Shown: one piece after another, positions 1 to 8,883 of the stretch
Layout of the letters: each line of letters opens with the position of its first letter
How positions within the stretch are numbered: position 1 is the stretch's first letter
NCBI RefSeq assembly: GCF_030167915.1
Contig: NZ_JARGNB010000001.1
Location: 930,001 to 994,000, forward strand
Direction: 5' to 3'
Length of the DNA: 64,000 nucleotides
From: Aquabacterium humicola
GTDB taxonomy: Bacteria > Pseudomonadota > Gammaproteobacteria > Burkholderiales > Burkholderiaceae_C
Position numbers and translations under genes: made by a program
Notes under the pieces: model-generated
Database searches by the model: none
Told to the model about the DNA's origin: nothing
The model's input: only the letters and a program-made list of their open reading frames with translations

Positions 1-961
1 CGTGCGTGACGAGGAAGGGCACGGTGATGCGGTCGAGGATGCCGTCGAGGTGCACCCGCTCGGCGATGGTCATGAACTCGTCCATGTCCTTCGCGCCCCA
101 GACCCAGCGCACGTGTTCCCAGTAGTGCGGCACCGGCAGGTTGCCTTCCTTCGCGAGGCGCTTCTTCTGCACGTCGCGCCAATCGTGGTTCGCGCCCCAG
201 ACGACGCCGCAGGCGAAACGCGGCTCGAAGGCCACCGCACGCGGGCAGTAGTACCCGCCGAGCGACACGCCTTCGCAGCCGATGCGCGACGCGTCGACAT
301 CGTCGCGCTGCACGAGCCAGTCGACGACGCGGCTGGCCCAGTGCTCGCTGTCGAAGCGCGCGGTCAGGCCGTGCAGGCGCAGCGCCTCGCCGGTGCCGGG
401 CTGGTCGACGATCAGCGACGAGATACCGCGGCGCGCCAGCAGCGCGGGCAGGCCGACCCGGTACTTCATCTCCTTGGTCGAATCCAGGCCGTTGAGCTGC
501 ACGAGCACCGGTGCCCTGCCCTGCACGCCGTCGGCACGCACGTAGAGCGCCGAGAGATGCCGGCCCTCGTAGGGGATCTCGACCCGCTCGCAGTTCTCGC
601 GCGCCAGCGCCAGCCCGCGTGCGAAGACCTCGAGGAATCGTGCATAGAGCGCCTCCCGGCCTTCCGCGCCATGCGCCTGCAGGCGCTCGGCCGTCAGGTA
701 GTAGGTGGCGGCGCGCCCGTATTTCTCGCCGGCCGACAGCAGGCGCTGGCCCGCTTCGTCTTCGGCCGCCAGGGTGCACAGCTTGTCGGCCATGCGCGAC
801 CAGGTCTCGCGGAAGGCGCGCGTGCCCGCGGCGTCCGGCGCTTTTGCCGCCTCCTGCAGCGGGGCGCACATCTCCTCGATCTCGCCGAGCTTGGCTCCCA
901 TCTCGATGGCCAGGTCGACGGACAGGTTCCAGACGTAGTTGGTAGGGAAGTAGCGGAACAT
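1..961 (-). CDS. alpha/beta hydrolase, C-terminus cut by window edge
   Basis: Minus-strand frame with its ATG at 961 and 320 codons visible; it runs off the left edge, so the C-terminus is missing. The N-terminal ~130 residues are mostly helical. An alpha/beta-hydrolase core follows: an oxyanion-loop-like segment near residue 157 (QLNGLDSTKE), a DQPGTGE strand-loop near 186, and the nucleophile elbow EGVSLGG with Ser233. The helical N-terminus plus the GVSLGG elbow resembles the FrsA / 2,6-dihydropseudooxynicotine hydrolase branch, which cleaves C-C or ester bonds in catabolic pathways. It is probably the last gene of the minus-strand unit starting at 8674, 43 bp after the RND gene. The acid and histidine of the triad lie outside the window. 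The substrate is unknown. Confidence 0.8.
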   Translation of the reverse strand, partial: MFRYFPTNYVWNLSVDLAIEMGAKLGEIEEMCAPLQEAAKAPDAAGTRAFRETWSRMADKLCTLAAEDEAGQRLLSAGEKYGRAATYYLTAERLQAHGAEGREALYARFLEVFARGLALARENCERVEIPYEGRHLSALYVRADGVQGRAPVLVQLNGLDSTKEMKYRVGLPALLARRGISSLIVDQPGTGEALRLHGLTARFDSEHWASRVVDWLVQRDDVDASRIGCEGVSLGGYYCPRAVAFEPRFACGVVWGANHDWRDVQKKRLAKEGNLPVPHYWEHVRWVWGAKDMDEFMTIAERVHLDGILDRITVPFLVTH

Positions 962-1004
962 GGAAGTCTTTCGGGTCAGGAAGTCAGCGTCGATCGCAAC
1001 GGTC

Positions 1005-3389
1005 TCAGGCCTGCAGCGAGCGCATGAAGGTCGCGGAGTCTTCGCTGGGGCGCGGATGCCGCACGAGGAGGAAGTGCGCCAATGCCGGCAGCAGGATCAG
1101 CGCGCCCAGCATGTTCCACAGGAACATGAAGGCCAGCAGCAGCCCCATGTCGGCCTGGAACTTGATGGGGCTGGCCACCCACGTGACGACACCGATGGCG
1201 AGCGTCACGCCGGTCAACATCACCACCTTGCCGGTGAAGAGCAAGGCGCGGTAGTAAGCCTGCGACAGGCTGCGCCCTTCACGCAGTTGCGCCAGCGTCA
1301 CCGACAGGATGTAGAGCGCGTAGTCGACGCCGATGCCCACGCCCAGCGCGATCACCGGCAGCGTTGCCACCTTGACGCCCATGCCCAGGCCCACCATCAG
1401 GGCTTCCGCGAGGAACGAGGTCAGGACGAGCGGCAGCACGGCCACGAGCACCGCGCGCCAGGACCGGAACGTGATGAAGCACAGCAGCACCACCGCGGCA
1501 TAGACGAGCACCAGCATCGTTCGCCACGCGTCCTTGACGACGATGTTGGTGGCGGCCTCGATGCCGGCCGAGCCGGCGGCCAGCAGGAACGTCGTGTCCG
1601 CGCTGTCGTTGACCCGGGCGAACTGCGCCACGTGGTCGACCACCCGGATGAGCGTGGCCGCCTTGTGGTCGCGCAGGTAGACGTAGATCGTCAGCAGGCC
1701 GCAGGCGTCGTTGTAGAGGCCGCGCGGCGCACCCGCCGTGACGGTGTTGAGCATGTCCTGGTTCGGCAGGAACTCGTACCAGCGTGGGTTGCCCTCGTTC
1801 AGGCCCGACAGCACGCGGCGGTTCAGCAGCGCCAGCGTGCTGGTGGACTCCACGCCGTCGAGCTGGCGCAGCTCCCATTCGAGCGCATCGACCTTGTTCA
1901 GGGTCTCGTAGCGCGAGCACTGCCCCTCCGGCGTCTTCACCATCACCGCCAGCACATCGCTGGACGCCCCGTAGGCGGTATTCATGAACGCGACGTCGCG
2001 GTTGTAGCGGCTGTCCGGCCGCAGCTCCGGCGCGCCCGGATCGAGGTCGCCGATCTGCAGCCGGGTGCTGGCCGCGAAGCCGCCCGCGCCCAGCACGGCG
2101 GCCGTGATCACGGCGATGCCCGCCCACCGGCGCTGCGTGAACCGATCCAGGAAGGCCCACAGCGGATGGCGCGCCGCGCCATTGGCATCGGCCTGCTCGT
2201 CGCGCAGGCTTCGCGCGGCGGCCGCCGGGCTGACGCCGACGTAGCTCAGCAGGATCGGCAGCAGGATCAGGTTGGTGAAGATCAGCGCCGCAACGCCGAT
2301 GGAGGCGGCCAGCGCCAGTTCGCGGATCACCTGGATGTCGATGACCAGCAGCACCGCAAAGCCCACGGCGTCGGCCAGCAGCGCGGTCAGCCCGGCCAGG
2401 AAGAGGCGACGGAACGTCAAGCGCGCGGCCACCAGCCGGTGCATGCCGCGGCCGACGTCCTGCATGATGCCGTTCATCTTCTGCGCCCCGTGGCTCATGC
2501 CGATGGCGAAGACGAGGAAGGGCACGAGGATGGAATACGGGTCGAGCGACTGGCCGAGCACCGGCAGCAGGCCCAGCTGCCAGACGACGGCCACCAGCGA
2601 TGCGAGCACCACCAGCGCGGTGGAGCGCACGCAGCGCGTGTACCAGAACACCATTGCCGTCGCGATCGCCACCGCGAGCGCGAAGAACAGCAGCACCGCG
2701 CGCACGCCGTCGATCAGGTCGCCGACGATCTTCGCGAAGCCGGTGACGTGGATGCGCACGCCTTCGGCTTCGTACCTGGCCCGCAGGGTGTCGAGCCGTT
2801 GCGACAGCGCGGCGTAGTCGAGCGGGCGGCCCTGCGCATCCGCGGCCAGCAGCGGCACGAAGATCACGGTGGACCGGGCATCGCGCGCAACGAGCTGGCC
2901 GACCTCGCCCGAACGCGCGATGTTGGCGCCGAGCTGCTGCAGGCTTTTCGCGGAGCCGTCGTAGCCATCGGGGATGACCGGCCCGCCCTCCAGTCCGTCC
3001 TCAGTGACGCCGACCCAGCGCGTCGTCGGCGTCCACAGGGACTTCATGCGCACGCGGTCGATGCCCGGCAGCAGGAAGACCTCGTCGGAGAGGCGGCGCA
3101 GCGTGTCGAGGTACTTGGCGTCGTAGACGGTGCCATCGGGACGGGCGACGGCGATGCGCACCGCATTGCCCAGGCCGCTCAGGTCCGCCTGGTGCTGCAG
3201 GAAGTTGCGGATGTACAGATGACTCGCCGGGATCGTCTTTTCGAAGCTGGCGTTCAGCTGCAGCTTCGAGGCCTGCCATCCCAGCCAGGCCGTGACGAGC
3301 GCGCACAACACGACCACCACCGCGCGGTGATTGAAGAGCAGCCGCTCGACGAACGAGCCCGAGCGGTGATCGAACCGGTCGACGTTCAT
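1005..3389 (-). CDS. RND/MMPL-family transporter
   Basis: 794 residues. The ATG at 3389 overlaps the stop of the upstream YCF48-like gene by 3 bases, implying translational coupling; the frame stays open upstream to 4283, but that stretch is antisense-like and out of register with the neighbour. The layout is one N-terminal TM helix (residues ~20-40), a periplasmic domain, about five TM helices at ~230-400 (including a sterol-sensing-like block), a second periplasmic domain, and five TM helices at ~610-770. This duplicated 1+5 pattern is typical of MMPL/HAE2-type RND permeases. No membrane-fusion partner is adjacent. Members next to DUF1302/DUF1329 proteins are thought to move hydrophobic molecules between membranes; direction and cargo here are inference. 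Confidence 0.88.
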   Translation of the reverse strand: MNVDRFDHRSGSFVERLLFNHRAVVVVLCALVTAWLGWQASKLQLNASFEKTIPASHLYIRNFLQHQADLSGLGNAVRIAVARPDGTVYDAKYLDTLRRLSDEVFLLPGIDRVRMKSLWTPTTRWVGVTEDGLEGGPVIPDGYDGSAKSLQQLGANIARSGEVGQLVARDARSTVIFVPLLAADAQGRPLDYAALSQRLDTLRARYEAEGVRIHVTGFAKIVGDLIDGVRAVLLFFALAVAIATAMVFWYTRCVRSTALVVLASLVAVVWQLGLLPVLGQSLDPYSILVPFLVFAIGMSHGAQKMNGIMQDVGRGMHRLVAARLTFRRLFLAGLTALLADAVGFAVLLVIDIQVIRELALAASIGVAALIFTNLILLPILLSYVGVSPAAAARSLRDEQADANGAARHPLWAFLDRFTQRRWAGIAVITAAVLGAGGFAASTRLQIGDLDPGAPELRPDSRYNRDVAFMNTAYGASSDVLAVMVKTPEGQCSRYETLNKVDALEWELRQLDGVESTSTLALLNRRVLSGLNEGNPRWYEFLPNQDMLNTVTAGAPRGLYNDACGLLTIYVYLRDHKAATLIRVVDHVAQFARVNDSADTTFLLAAGSAGIEAATNIVVKDAWRTMLVLVYAAVVLLCFITFRSWRAVLVAVLPLVLTSFLAEALMVGLGMGVKVATLPVIALGVGIGVDYALYILSVTLAQLREGRSLSQAYYRALLFTGKVVMLTGVTLAIGVVTWVASPIKFQADMGLLLAFMFLWNMLGALILLPALAHFLLVRHPRPSEDSATFMRSLQA

Positions 3390-4399
3390 GGACGGCCTCC
3401 CGTCATCGGCAGAGGGACCGCACCGGCGACACCGAGGGTCAGCACCGAGCCGTCGCGACGGGCCAGCAGCGCGGCGGGCATCGGCACCGGCGTGCTGCTC
3501 AGCGGCGCGATCGCGTCGTGCTGCAGCTTCATCACGATGCCTGCCTGGCTCGCCAGCAGCGTGCTGCCGTCGGCCGCACGCGCGGTCGCGGTGATGGTCG
3601 CCGGCACCGGCGACGGGATCGCGGCCCAGCTCGCGCCGCCGTCGCTCGATCGCCAGACGTTGCCGCGCAGCCCGGCGATCAGCATCCGGCCATCGGCGTC
3701 GATCTCGCCGGCGAACCAGCTGCCCTTGTAGGGCGAAGCGAGCGGCTTGAAGGTGGCGCCGCCATCGTCGGAGCGTGCCAGCAGGCCCTGCTCGCCGGCC
3801 AGCAGCAGCACGTCGCCCGCGCGCCGCGCCACGTACCAGTGCAGGCCCTTCGGGTTGGGCAGGTGCCCCATGCACGGCGTCCAGGTCGCGCCGGCGTCCG
3901 ACGTCTGCAAGGCGATGCCGTAGGCCCCCACCACCAGCATGCGCTGGGCGTCCCAGACGAGCACGTCGAGCAGCGGCTTGTCCGGACCATCGGCCTCGAG
4001 GCGCTCCGCGTCCTTGCGGGCTTCCGGTGTGTTGGCCGCGTCTTTCGCGAGTTTGGCGATCCGGCGTCCATCGAGCCGTCGCTGCCAGGTGGCGCCGGCG
4101 TCCGTGGTGATCAGCACGGTGCCGCCGTGCCCGACGGCGACGCCATTCTTCGCATCGGCGAAGCGCACCATGGTCAGCGTGACGCTGACCGGGCTCGGCG
4201 ACTGCCGCCACTGGCCGCCCGCGTCGTCGCTGACCACCACGATGCCGCGTTCGCCGACCGCCACGATGCGGTCGCCAGCCCATGCGGCGGCCAGCAGCAC
4301 GCTGCGTTCAGGCTGGCGCACCATCAGCGCCGGGCGCTGCCAGGCGTCGCCGACGGGCGCCGCGCCAACCGGCCACGCCAGCCAAAGGCTCAGTGCCAT
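3386..4399 (-). CDS. YCF48/BNR-repeat beta-propeller, exported
   Basis: About 337 residues from the ATG at 4399, which begins a clear signal peptide (MALSLWLAWPVGAAPVG). The frame is open to 4510, but that extension lies in a GC-rich palindromic repeat and was excluded. The body holds repeated blades with the pattern 'G..G.i..S.D.G.tW', for example SDDAGGQW, TTDAGATW, TSDAGATW, SDDGGATF and SSDGGASW. This is the signature of YCF48/photosystem II stability factor-like (sialidase BNR) propellers. In bacteria without photosystem II these sit in DUF1302/DUF1329/RND clusters, where they probably act as periplasmic assembly or scaffold proteins. It overlaps the RND start and follows the DUF1329 gene by about 107 bp. 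Confidence 0.85.
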   Translation of the reverse strand: MALSLWLAWPVGAAPVGDAWQRPALMVRQPERSVLLAAAWAGDRIVAVGERGIVVVSDDAGGQWRQSPSPVSVTLTMVRFADAKNGVAVGHGGTVLITTDAGATWQRRLDGRRIAKLAKDAANTPEARKDAERLEADGPDKPLLDVLVWDAQRMLVVGAYGIALQTSDAGATWTPCMGHLPNPKGLHWYVARRAGDVLLLAGEQGLLARSDDGGATFKPLASPYKGSWFAGEIDADGRMLIAGLRGNVWRSSDGGASWAAIPSPVPATITATARAADGSTLLASQAGIVMKLQHDAIAPLSSTPVPMPAALLARRDGSVLTLGVAGAVPLPMTGGRP

Positions 4400-4460
4400 C
4401 AAGCACACGCCACGGATCCGGCTCCGCCGGTCCGTCGGCGTGGCCCCCCTGGGGGGGAGA
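4400..4460. repeat. extragenic palindromic repeat, copy 1
   Basis: GC-rich element with two perfect hairpins: CCGGC-TCC-GCCGG (4418-4430) and CCCCCC-T-GGGGGG (4444-4456). Read on the minus strand it matches the element at 55309-55360 in order and sequence: a C-run/G-run hairpin, a linker, the CCGGC..GCCGG hairpin, then TCCG-GG. About 29 of 37 bases agree in the core. It separates the DUF1329 gene from the YCF48-like gene and could attenuate transcription between them. Confidence 0.6.
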
Positions 4461-4506
4461 GGGCCAAGCCCGAGGGGGCATCGCCGCAGGCGCTCCGGGG
4501 GGGGGC

Positions 4507-5853
4507 TCATCTGACACCTTCGCCGGCCATCGCTTCGCCGGTGAAGAAGCTGTCCGCGCGGCGCGGCACGGCCTTGTACTGGGTCGAGCGTTCATTGACG
4601 ACACCGCTCGCGTACCACGCGCCGGACAGCAGATCGTTGAAGCCCCATTGCTGCTGCGGCGTGGTCGCCGGCAGGTCGGGCATCACGACCGGATGCGCCC
4701 ACAGCGTCTTCCACAACTGGCCGTTGGCATCCCAGCGGTCGCCCAGCACGGCGACCCAGGTGTCCTCGTCGATGTAGTAGCGGCTCCTGGGGGCCTGGTG
4801 GCGCTGGCCCGGCTTCAGCGTCGACTCGACGATCCACACGCGATGCAGTTCCCAGCGCACGTGATCCGGATTCAGGTGGTTGGCCATCAGGACGTCGCTG
4901 TCCTTGGCCGGCACGTGCAGTCGATTGCTGTTGTACGGAATCAGCATCTCCTGCTTGCCGACGATCTTCCAGTCGAAACGATCGGTGCGGCCGGACAGCA
5001 CGTCGACCTCGTCGAAGCTCGCCACGCCGGCCGAGGCGGGCGTCGGCGTGTCGCAGCAGGCGTTCGGCAGCTTGCGCACGCGGCGCTGGCCGGTGAGGTA
5101 GACCCAGACCTGCGTCTTGTCCTGGTCGAGGTTCTGGCGGCCGGTGATCGCCTCGCCGGCGCGCACCGGCGGCCCGCTGTTGACGAGACGGATCAGCCAG
5201 TAGTCGCCGCCGAACTTGTCCTCCTGGCCCTGCGCGTAGTAAGGCATCTGCCACTCGCCCAGGCCTTCGACCGACAGCACGCGCTGGCCGCTGGCGGTAC
5301 CGAGGTAGCCGCGGAAGTCGTTCTGCCAGGCTTCGCCGCGCCAGTGCAGTTCGTTGTTGGCGACGATCTCCTTGCCGCTCTTCGGGATCGGGAACGGGAT
5401 GCCGCCGAAGGCGCCCTTGACGACTTCACCCTCGAGCTTCGCGTTCGTCGCGTTCTTGAGCGTCGCGTCATAGACCCACTGCGGCGCGGCCGCGGTGCGA
5501 TGCGTCTTGTAGACGTCGACGCGGAAGCTCTTCGGGTACTTCTTCAGCAGCGCCTGCGTGCCCTCGGTGAGCTTCGCGGCGTGCTGCGCCAGGTTGTCGG
5601 CGGTGATCGAGTACAGCGGCTTCTCGCCCGCGAAGGGGTCGCCGCGGCGGCCGCCGTTCCTGAAGCCGGGGATCGCGGTGGTATAGCCACCGGTCCAGGC
5701 CGGGATGCTGCCATCGGCGTTGCCGGCCTTCTCGGCGCCGAAGGGCGTCAGCGTGGACTTGAGCTTGGCCGCTTCATCGGCGGTGACCGCTGCATAGCCT
5801 GTGGCCGAGATGAGCGTCGAGCCGAGGATCAGTGCTCGCCAGGTGTGTCGCAT
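4507..5853 (-). CDS. DUF1329 envelope protein
   Basis: 448 residues with an N-terminal signal peptide (about residues 1-21, cleavage near ATGYA-AVT). The family-typical start follows (ADEAAKLKSTLTPFGAEKAG, IPAWTGG), and the body carries W/Y-rich beta segments throughout. DUF1329 proteins have an LolA/LolB-like fold and are found beside DUF1302 outer-membrane proteins in clusters for degradation or transport of hydrophobic compounds. Its start is 16 bp after the DUF1302 stop, so the two are almost certainly co-transcribed. A role as periplasmic or outer-membrane carrier for the cargo of the neighbouring RND pump is inference; the family assignment is solid. Confidence 0.88.
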   Translation of the reverse strand: MRHTWRALILGSTLISATGYAAVTADEAAKLKSTLTPFGAEKAGNADGSIPAWTGGYTTAIPGFRNGGRRGDPFAGEKPLYSITADNLAQHAAKLTEGTQALLKKYPKSFRVDVYKTHRTAAAPQWVYDATLKNATNAKLEGEVVKGAFGGIPFPIPKSGKEIVANNELHWRGEAWQNDFRGYLGTASGQRVLSVEGLGEWQMPYYAQGQEDKFGGDYWLIRLVNSGPPVRAGEAITGRQNLDQDKTQVWVYLTGQRRVRKLPNACCDTPTPASAGVASFDEVDVLSGRTDRFDWKIVGKQEMLIPYNSNRLHVPAKDSDVLMANHLNPDHVRWELHRVWIVESTLKPGQRHQAPRSRYYIDEDTWVAVLGDRWDANGQLWKTLWAHPVVMPDLPATTPQQQWGFNDLLSGAWYASGVVNERSTQYKAVPRRADSFFTGEAMAGEGVR

Positions 5854-5869
5854 GGGATGTCTCCGATGA

Positions 5870-7531
5870 TCAGAAGGTGGTGCGCAGCGAGAAGGTCACG
5901 AAGTGGCGGTCCTTCAAGGCCTGCTTGAACTGGGCGTTGCTGGCGTTGTCCAGCGTCGGGCCTTCAGGTCCGACGAAGCGCACGACGCTGAAGTTGGCGT
6001 ACCAGGTGCCGAGGTACACCGCGCCCAGGCCCAGGCTCACGTCGCCGCCCTTGTCGACGCCGAACGCGGGGCCGACTGCCGACGACTTGCCCCACGTGTA
6101 GCCGACGCCGAGGCTCGGCGTGAGGTCCAGGCCCGGCACCACCTGGCGGTAGGTCGGCGAGAACACCATGCGCAGGCCGGTGGCCGAGGTGTCGGCGTTC
6201 GGATTCAGCATGCGCTCGTTCTTCGTGACCTTGGCGCGCCGGTTCCAGGCGATCTCGCCGAGGAAGCTCGCTTCCTGCCAGAGCAGGCTCGGCCCCAGGC
6301 TCGCGAGCCAGGAGAACTGCGCGTGCGCGGTCTCGCCCACCGCATAGCCGGGGTTGTCGCGGTTGTCGAAATTGACGCCGACACCGATGGCGGGAATGAC
6401 CGATTGGCCCGAGCTCGCCAGCGGCGTGTTCTGGCGATACGACACCTCGCCTGCGAGGCTCCACTCGTTCACCGTCTTCGCGAAGCTCAGGCCGTAAGCG
6501 CGGATGCCCTCGTGGTAGGCCCAGCGAAAGCTGTGGGCCCGCAGCGCCGGCGGCGCGCCGTCGAGCCGCGTGTAGATGTTGCTCGGACCGGTCGCGTGGT
6601 AGCGAATGGCATAGGCGCCGAAGTCCGTGTCCAGCGCGTCGACGTGCCAGCGCAGCTGCACGCCGCCCTGCCCGCTGTCGCGCGCTTCGAGGTCCCCGGC
6701 GTTGGCGAAGGTGCCGGTGGGGCCGGCGTTGATGCGCTCGGCGCCGGGGCCGAGCGAATCGCTGGTCGACAGGTAGGCGCCGACCGGCATCAGCCGCGTC
6801 TTGTCCCACTCGTACGCGACATAGGCGCCCAGCGAGACGTCGGAGGACAGCTGCAGCTGGCCCGACACCTTGCCGGTCGGTCGCGCGATCTCCTTGAACT
6901 GGGCGTTCGGCACCGACAGCAGCTTGGGCAGGTCCAGCGGCGCCATGCCGCCGGCGATGCCGTTCGATCCGAAGAAGAGGCTCTCCCCCCACAGCAGCGT
7001 GTGGCGGCCCGCGCGCACCGTGGCCGAGCGCTCGCCGAGCTGGAACTTGCCGAAGACGAAGGCATCGAGCAGCTCGGCCTTGCGGCCCATGATCTCGCGC
7101 GTGTCGTCGGGAAACGCGTTGCGCGGCGCGTGGTTCGCGCTGGTCGTCGCATTGCGGTTGCCGCGGTTGTAGACCGCGTCGTACCAGGCGGCCCCGCTGA
7201 GGCGGCCGCCGAAGCTGCCGTAGACCGCATCGAGCTCGCTGAACAGATCGAGCCGGTTCGAGACCAGGCCACGATCGAAGTTGTTGTCGCCGTCGTCCTG
7301 GTTGAGGTTGTTGGGCCCGCTGATACCGGTCGGGCCGAACCGGGTGACCGACAGGCCGGGCGAACGCTCCTGGATGCGCGCCGCGGCGCTGTACTTGACG
7401 GTGGTGTCCCAGCGCAGCTTGAGGTCGGGCTGGCCGGTGTCGATCTCGAGCGCCTGCGCATCGAGCGCGAGGACCGCGGCGGCGGCCAGCAGCGCAGCGC
7501 GAGGGGCGGATCGCGGGGTCAGGGAATTCAT
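5870..7531 (-). CDS. DUF1302 outer-membrane protein
   Basis: 553 residues with an Ala-rich signal peptide ending near LDAQA-LEIDTG. The mature protein begins with the family hallmark LKLRWDTTVKYSAAARI and has alternating amphipathic strands plus a C-terminal FSLRTTF, an aromatic outer-membrane-barrel end. Other hallmarks are the NLNQDDGDNNF and GRHTLLWGESLFFGSNGIAGG blocks. DUF1302 proteins are porin-like barrels coupled to DUF1329 proteins. It lies between the FAD protein and the DUF1329 gene with short gaps (33 and 16 bp). It is probably the surface entry point for the compound this cluster handles. Confidence 0.9.
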   Translation of the reverse strand: MNSLTPRSAPRAALLAAAAVLALDAQALEIDTGQPDLKLRWDTTVKYSAAARIQERSPGLSVTRFGPTGISGPNNLNQDDGDNNFDRGLVSNRLDLFSELDAVYGSFGGRLSGAAWYDAVYNRGNRNATTSANHAPRNAFPDDTREIMGRKAELLDAFVFGKFQLGERSATVRAGRHTLLWGESLFFGSNGIAGGMAPLDLPKLLSVPNAQFKEIARPTGKVSGQLQLSSDVSLGAYVAYEWDKTRLMPVGAYLSTSDSLGPGAERINAGPTGTFANAGDLEARDSGQGGVQLRWHVDALDTDFGAYAIRYHATGPSNIYTRLDGAPPALRAHSFRWAYHEGIRAYGLSFAKTVNEWSLAGEVSYRQNTPLASSGQSVIPAIGVGVNFDNRDNPGYAVGETAHAQFSWLASLGPSLLWQEASFLGEIAWNRRAKVTKNERMLNPNADTSATGLRMVFSPTYRQVVPGLDLTPSLGVGYTWGKSSAVGPAFGVDKGGDVSLGLGAVYLGTWYANFSVVRFVGPEGPTLDNASNAQFKQALKDRHFVTFSLRTTF

Positions 7532-7564
7532 CGGGTCTCCTCCGGTGGGGTGTCAGGCAAGGGG

Positions 7565-8674
7565 TCAGGCGGGCTGCTCGACGAGCGGGCTGAGCTGCCG
7601 TGCCAGCGACGACAGGTCGGTGGCCGGCTCCGGCGTCAGGTCCCAGCGCGCGGCCTGCGTCGTCAGGGCGTGCACGCGGGCGGCGCGCCCGGCGCGGCGC
7701 GCCATGAAGCGCACGAAAAGCTCGTCGTGGCTGCCGGCGTCGCGCAGCAAGGCCCCCAGCACGACCGCGTCCTCCACCGACTGCGCGCCGGCCTGCCCGA
7801 AGTGCGGCGGCAGCAGGTGGGCGCTGCTGCCGATGCGCAGCACGAGGCCGTCGTGCCACGGGCCGCTCAACATGCCCGTCATGACGGGCCGTGCGATGAC
7901 CGGCGACTCGTCGTCCACCAGCGCCGCGAAGGTCCTCATCAGGCCCCTGGCGGCCATCAGCACGTCGCGCAGCGGTCGGCTGGCGTGCTCATGCGCCATC
8001 CGCTCGTCGCGCAGCAGCGCGAGGCCGGTCTGGTGAACGTCGACCGGCACCAGCAGCGCCTTGGCATCCGGCCCGATCACCCACGTGGCTCGATCGAGGC
8101 CCCGCGGGCGGCGCATCAGCACATGGTCCCAGCGCTGCGGCAGGCGGTCGGCTTCACGCTCGATCGCCATCGCGACACCCTGGACGCCCCTGCCGCCCGC
8201 CAGCACGGCGAGATCGACCGCGACTTCACGGCCATCGTCCAGCGCGATCCGGCTGCCCGACGGTGAGGCCTCGATGGCCCCCACCCGGGACCGCCAGTGC
8301 ATCGCGACGCCGCGATCGAGCGCGGCGTCCCGCACGATGCGCAACAGCTCGCCGTAGCGCATGCCGACCGACGACGGCAAGTGGGCGCCTGCCAGGGCCG
8401 GCGTCGGCAGCTCGAACAGCGAGCGTCCATCCGCATCGAGGAACGACACGCCGTGGTACGGGAACCCTGCGCGCACGCAGCGCTCGGCGAGGCCCAGGCC
8501 CGCCAGTTCGCGCATCAGGTTGGGCACCACGTTGATGGGCGCAGGCGGCGCGGCCAGGCCGTCGGCCGCATCGAAGACATCGACGTGCGCTCCCGCGGCG
8601 GCGCAGGCCACGGCGGCGGTCAGGCCCGCGAGCCCGGCACCGACGATCCCCACGCGATGGAAGCGGCGCGCCAT
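7565..8674 (-). CDS. FAD-dependent oxidoreductase, PHBH-like but divergent
   Basis: 369 residues. The N-terminal Rossmann motif GAGLAG (12-17) and a downstream acidic strand (VDVFDA) bind the ADP part of FAD. Overall shape and length match the p-hydroxybenzoate/salicylate hydroxylase superfamily. Two conserved blocks are altered. The expected GDAAH..P..GQG reads GSSAHLLPPHFGQAG (282-296), with Ser in place of the FAD-ribose-binding Asp. The usual 'ADG..S' dual-function motif reads AGGRGV (159-164). The fold is retained, so an FAD enzyme is likely, but classical NAD(P)H-dependent hydroxylation is uncertain. It is the promoter-proximal gene of the minus-strand unit and divergent from the LysR gene at 8884. 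Confidence 0.78.
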   Translation of the reverse strand: MARRFHRVGIVGAGLAGLTAAVACAAAGAHVDVFDAADGLAAPPAPINVVPNLMRELAGLGLAERCVRAGFPYHGVSFLDADGRSLFELPTPALAGAHLPSSVGMRYGELLRIVRDAALDRGVAMHWRSRVGAIEASPSGSRIALDDGREVAVDLAVLAGGRGVQGVAMAIEREADRLPQRWDHVLMRRPRGLDRATWVIGPDAKALLVPVDVHQTGLALLRDERMAHEHASRPLRDVLMAARGLMRTFAALVDDESPVIARPVMTGMLSGPWHDGLVLRIGSSAHLLPPHFGQAGAQSVEDAVVLGALLRDAGSHDELFVRFMARRAGRAARVHALTTQAARWDLTPEPATDLSSLARQLSPLVEQPA

Positions 8675-8883
8675 GCGTCAGCCCTGCCGCAAAGGCGGAA
8701 CAGGAAATTCGGGCGTGAGTTCGCCTGACGCTTGGCACGCGGCCATTCGTTGTCTCCGTTGTATGTGTGGGGGAAGCGGGTTAGCGAGAGATTACGCAGC
8801 CGCAACGTTCTTGAAAAATGACTTCGATGGAGGCGTCGATTCGATGCCGTCTAACGATCAAGGGATAACCCGAGCAGTCCACC
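8675..8883. promoter_or_regulatory. divergent control region, FAD gene / lysR
   Basis: 209 bp between the minus-strand catabolic unit and the LysR gene, richer in A/T than its surroundings at ~8760-8870. An imperfect inverted repeat TCGATG-N4-CGTCGA lies at 8824-8839. LysR regulators usually bind such divergent spacers, so control of both sides is likely; the exact operator is not certain from sequence. Confidence 0.4.

Noticed and set aside
2-1027. Plus-strand frame at the left edge
   Set aside because: The complementary strand encodes a recognisable alpha/beta hydrolase with GVSLGG; the plus frame is its shadow.
960-3731. Plus-strand open frame of 923 codons opposite the RND transporter
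   Set aside because: Antisense artefact; no domains, and the minus strand has a typical MMPL/RND protein.
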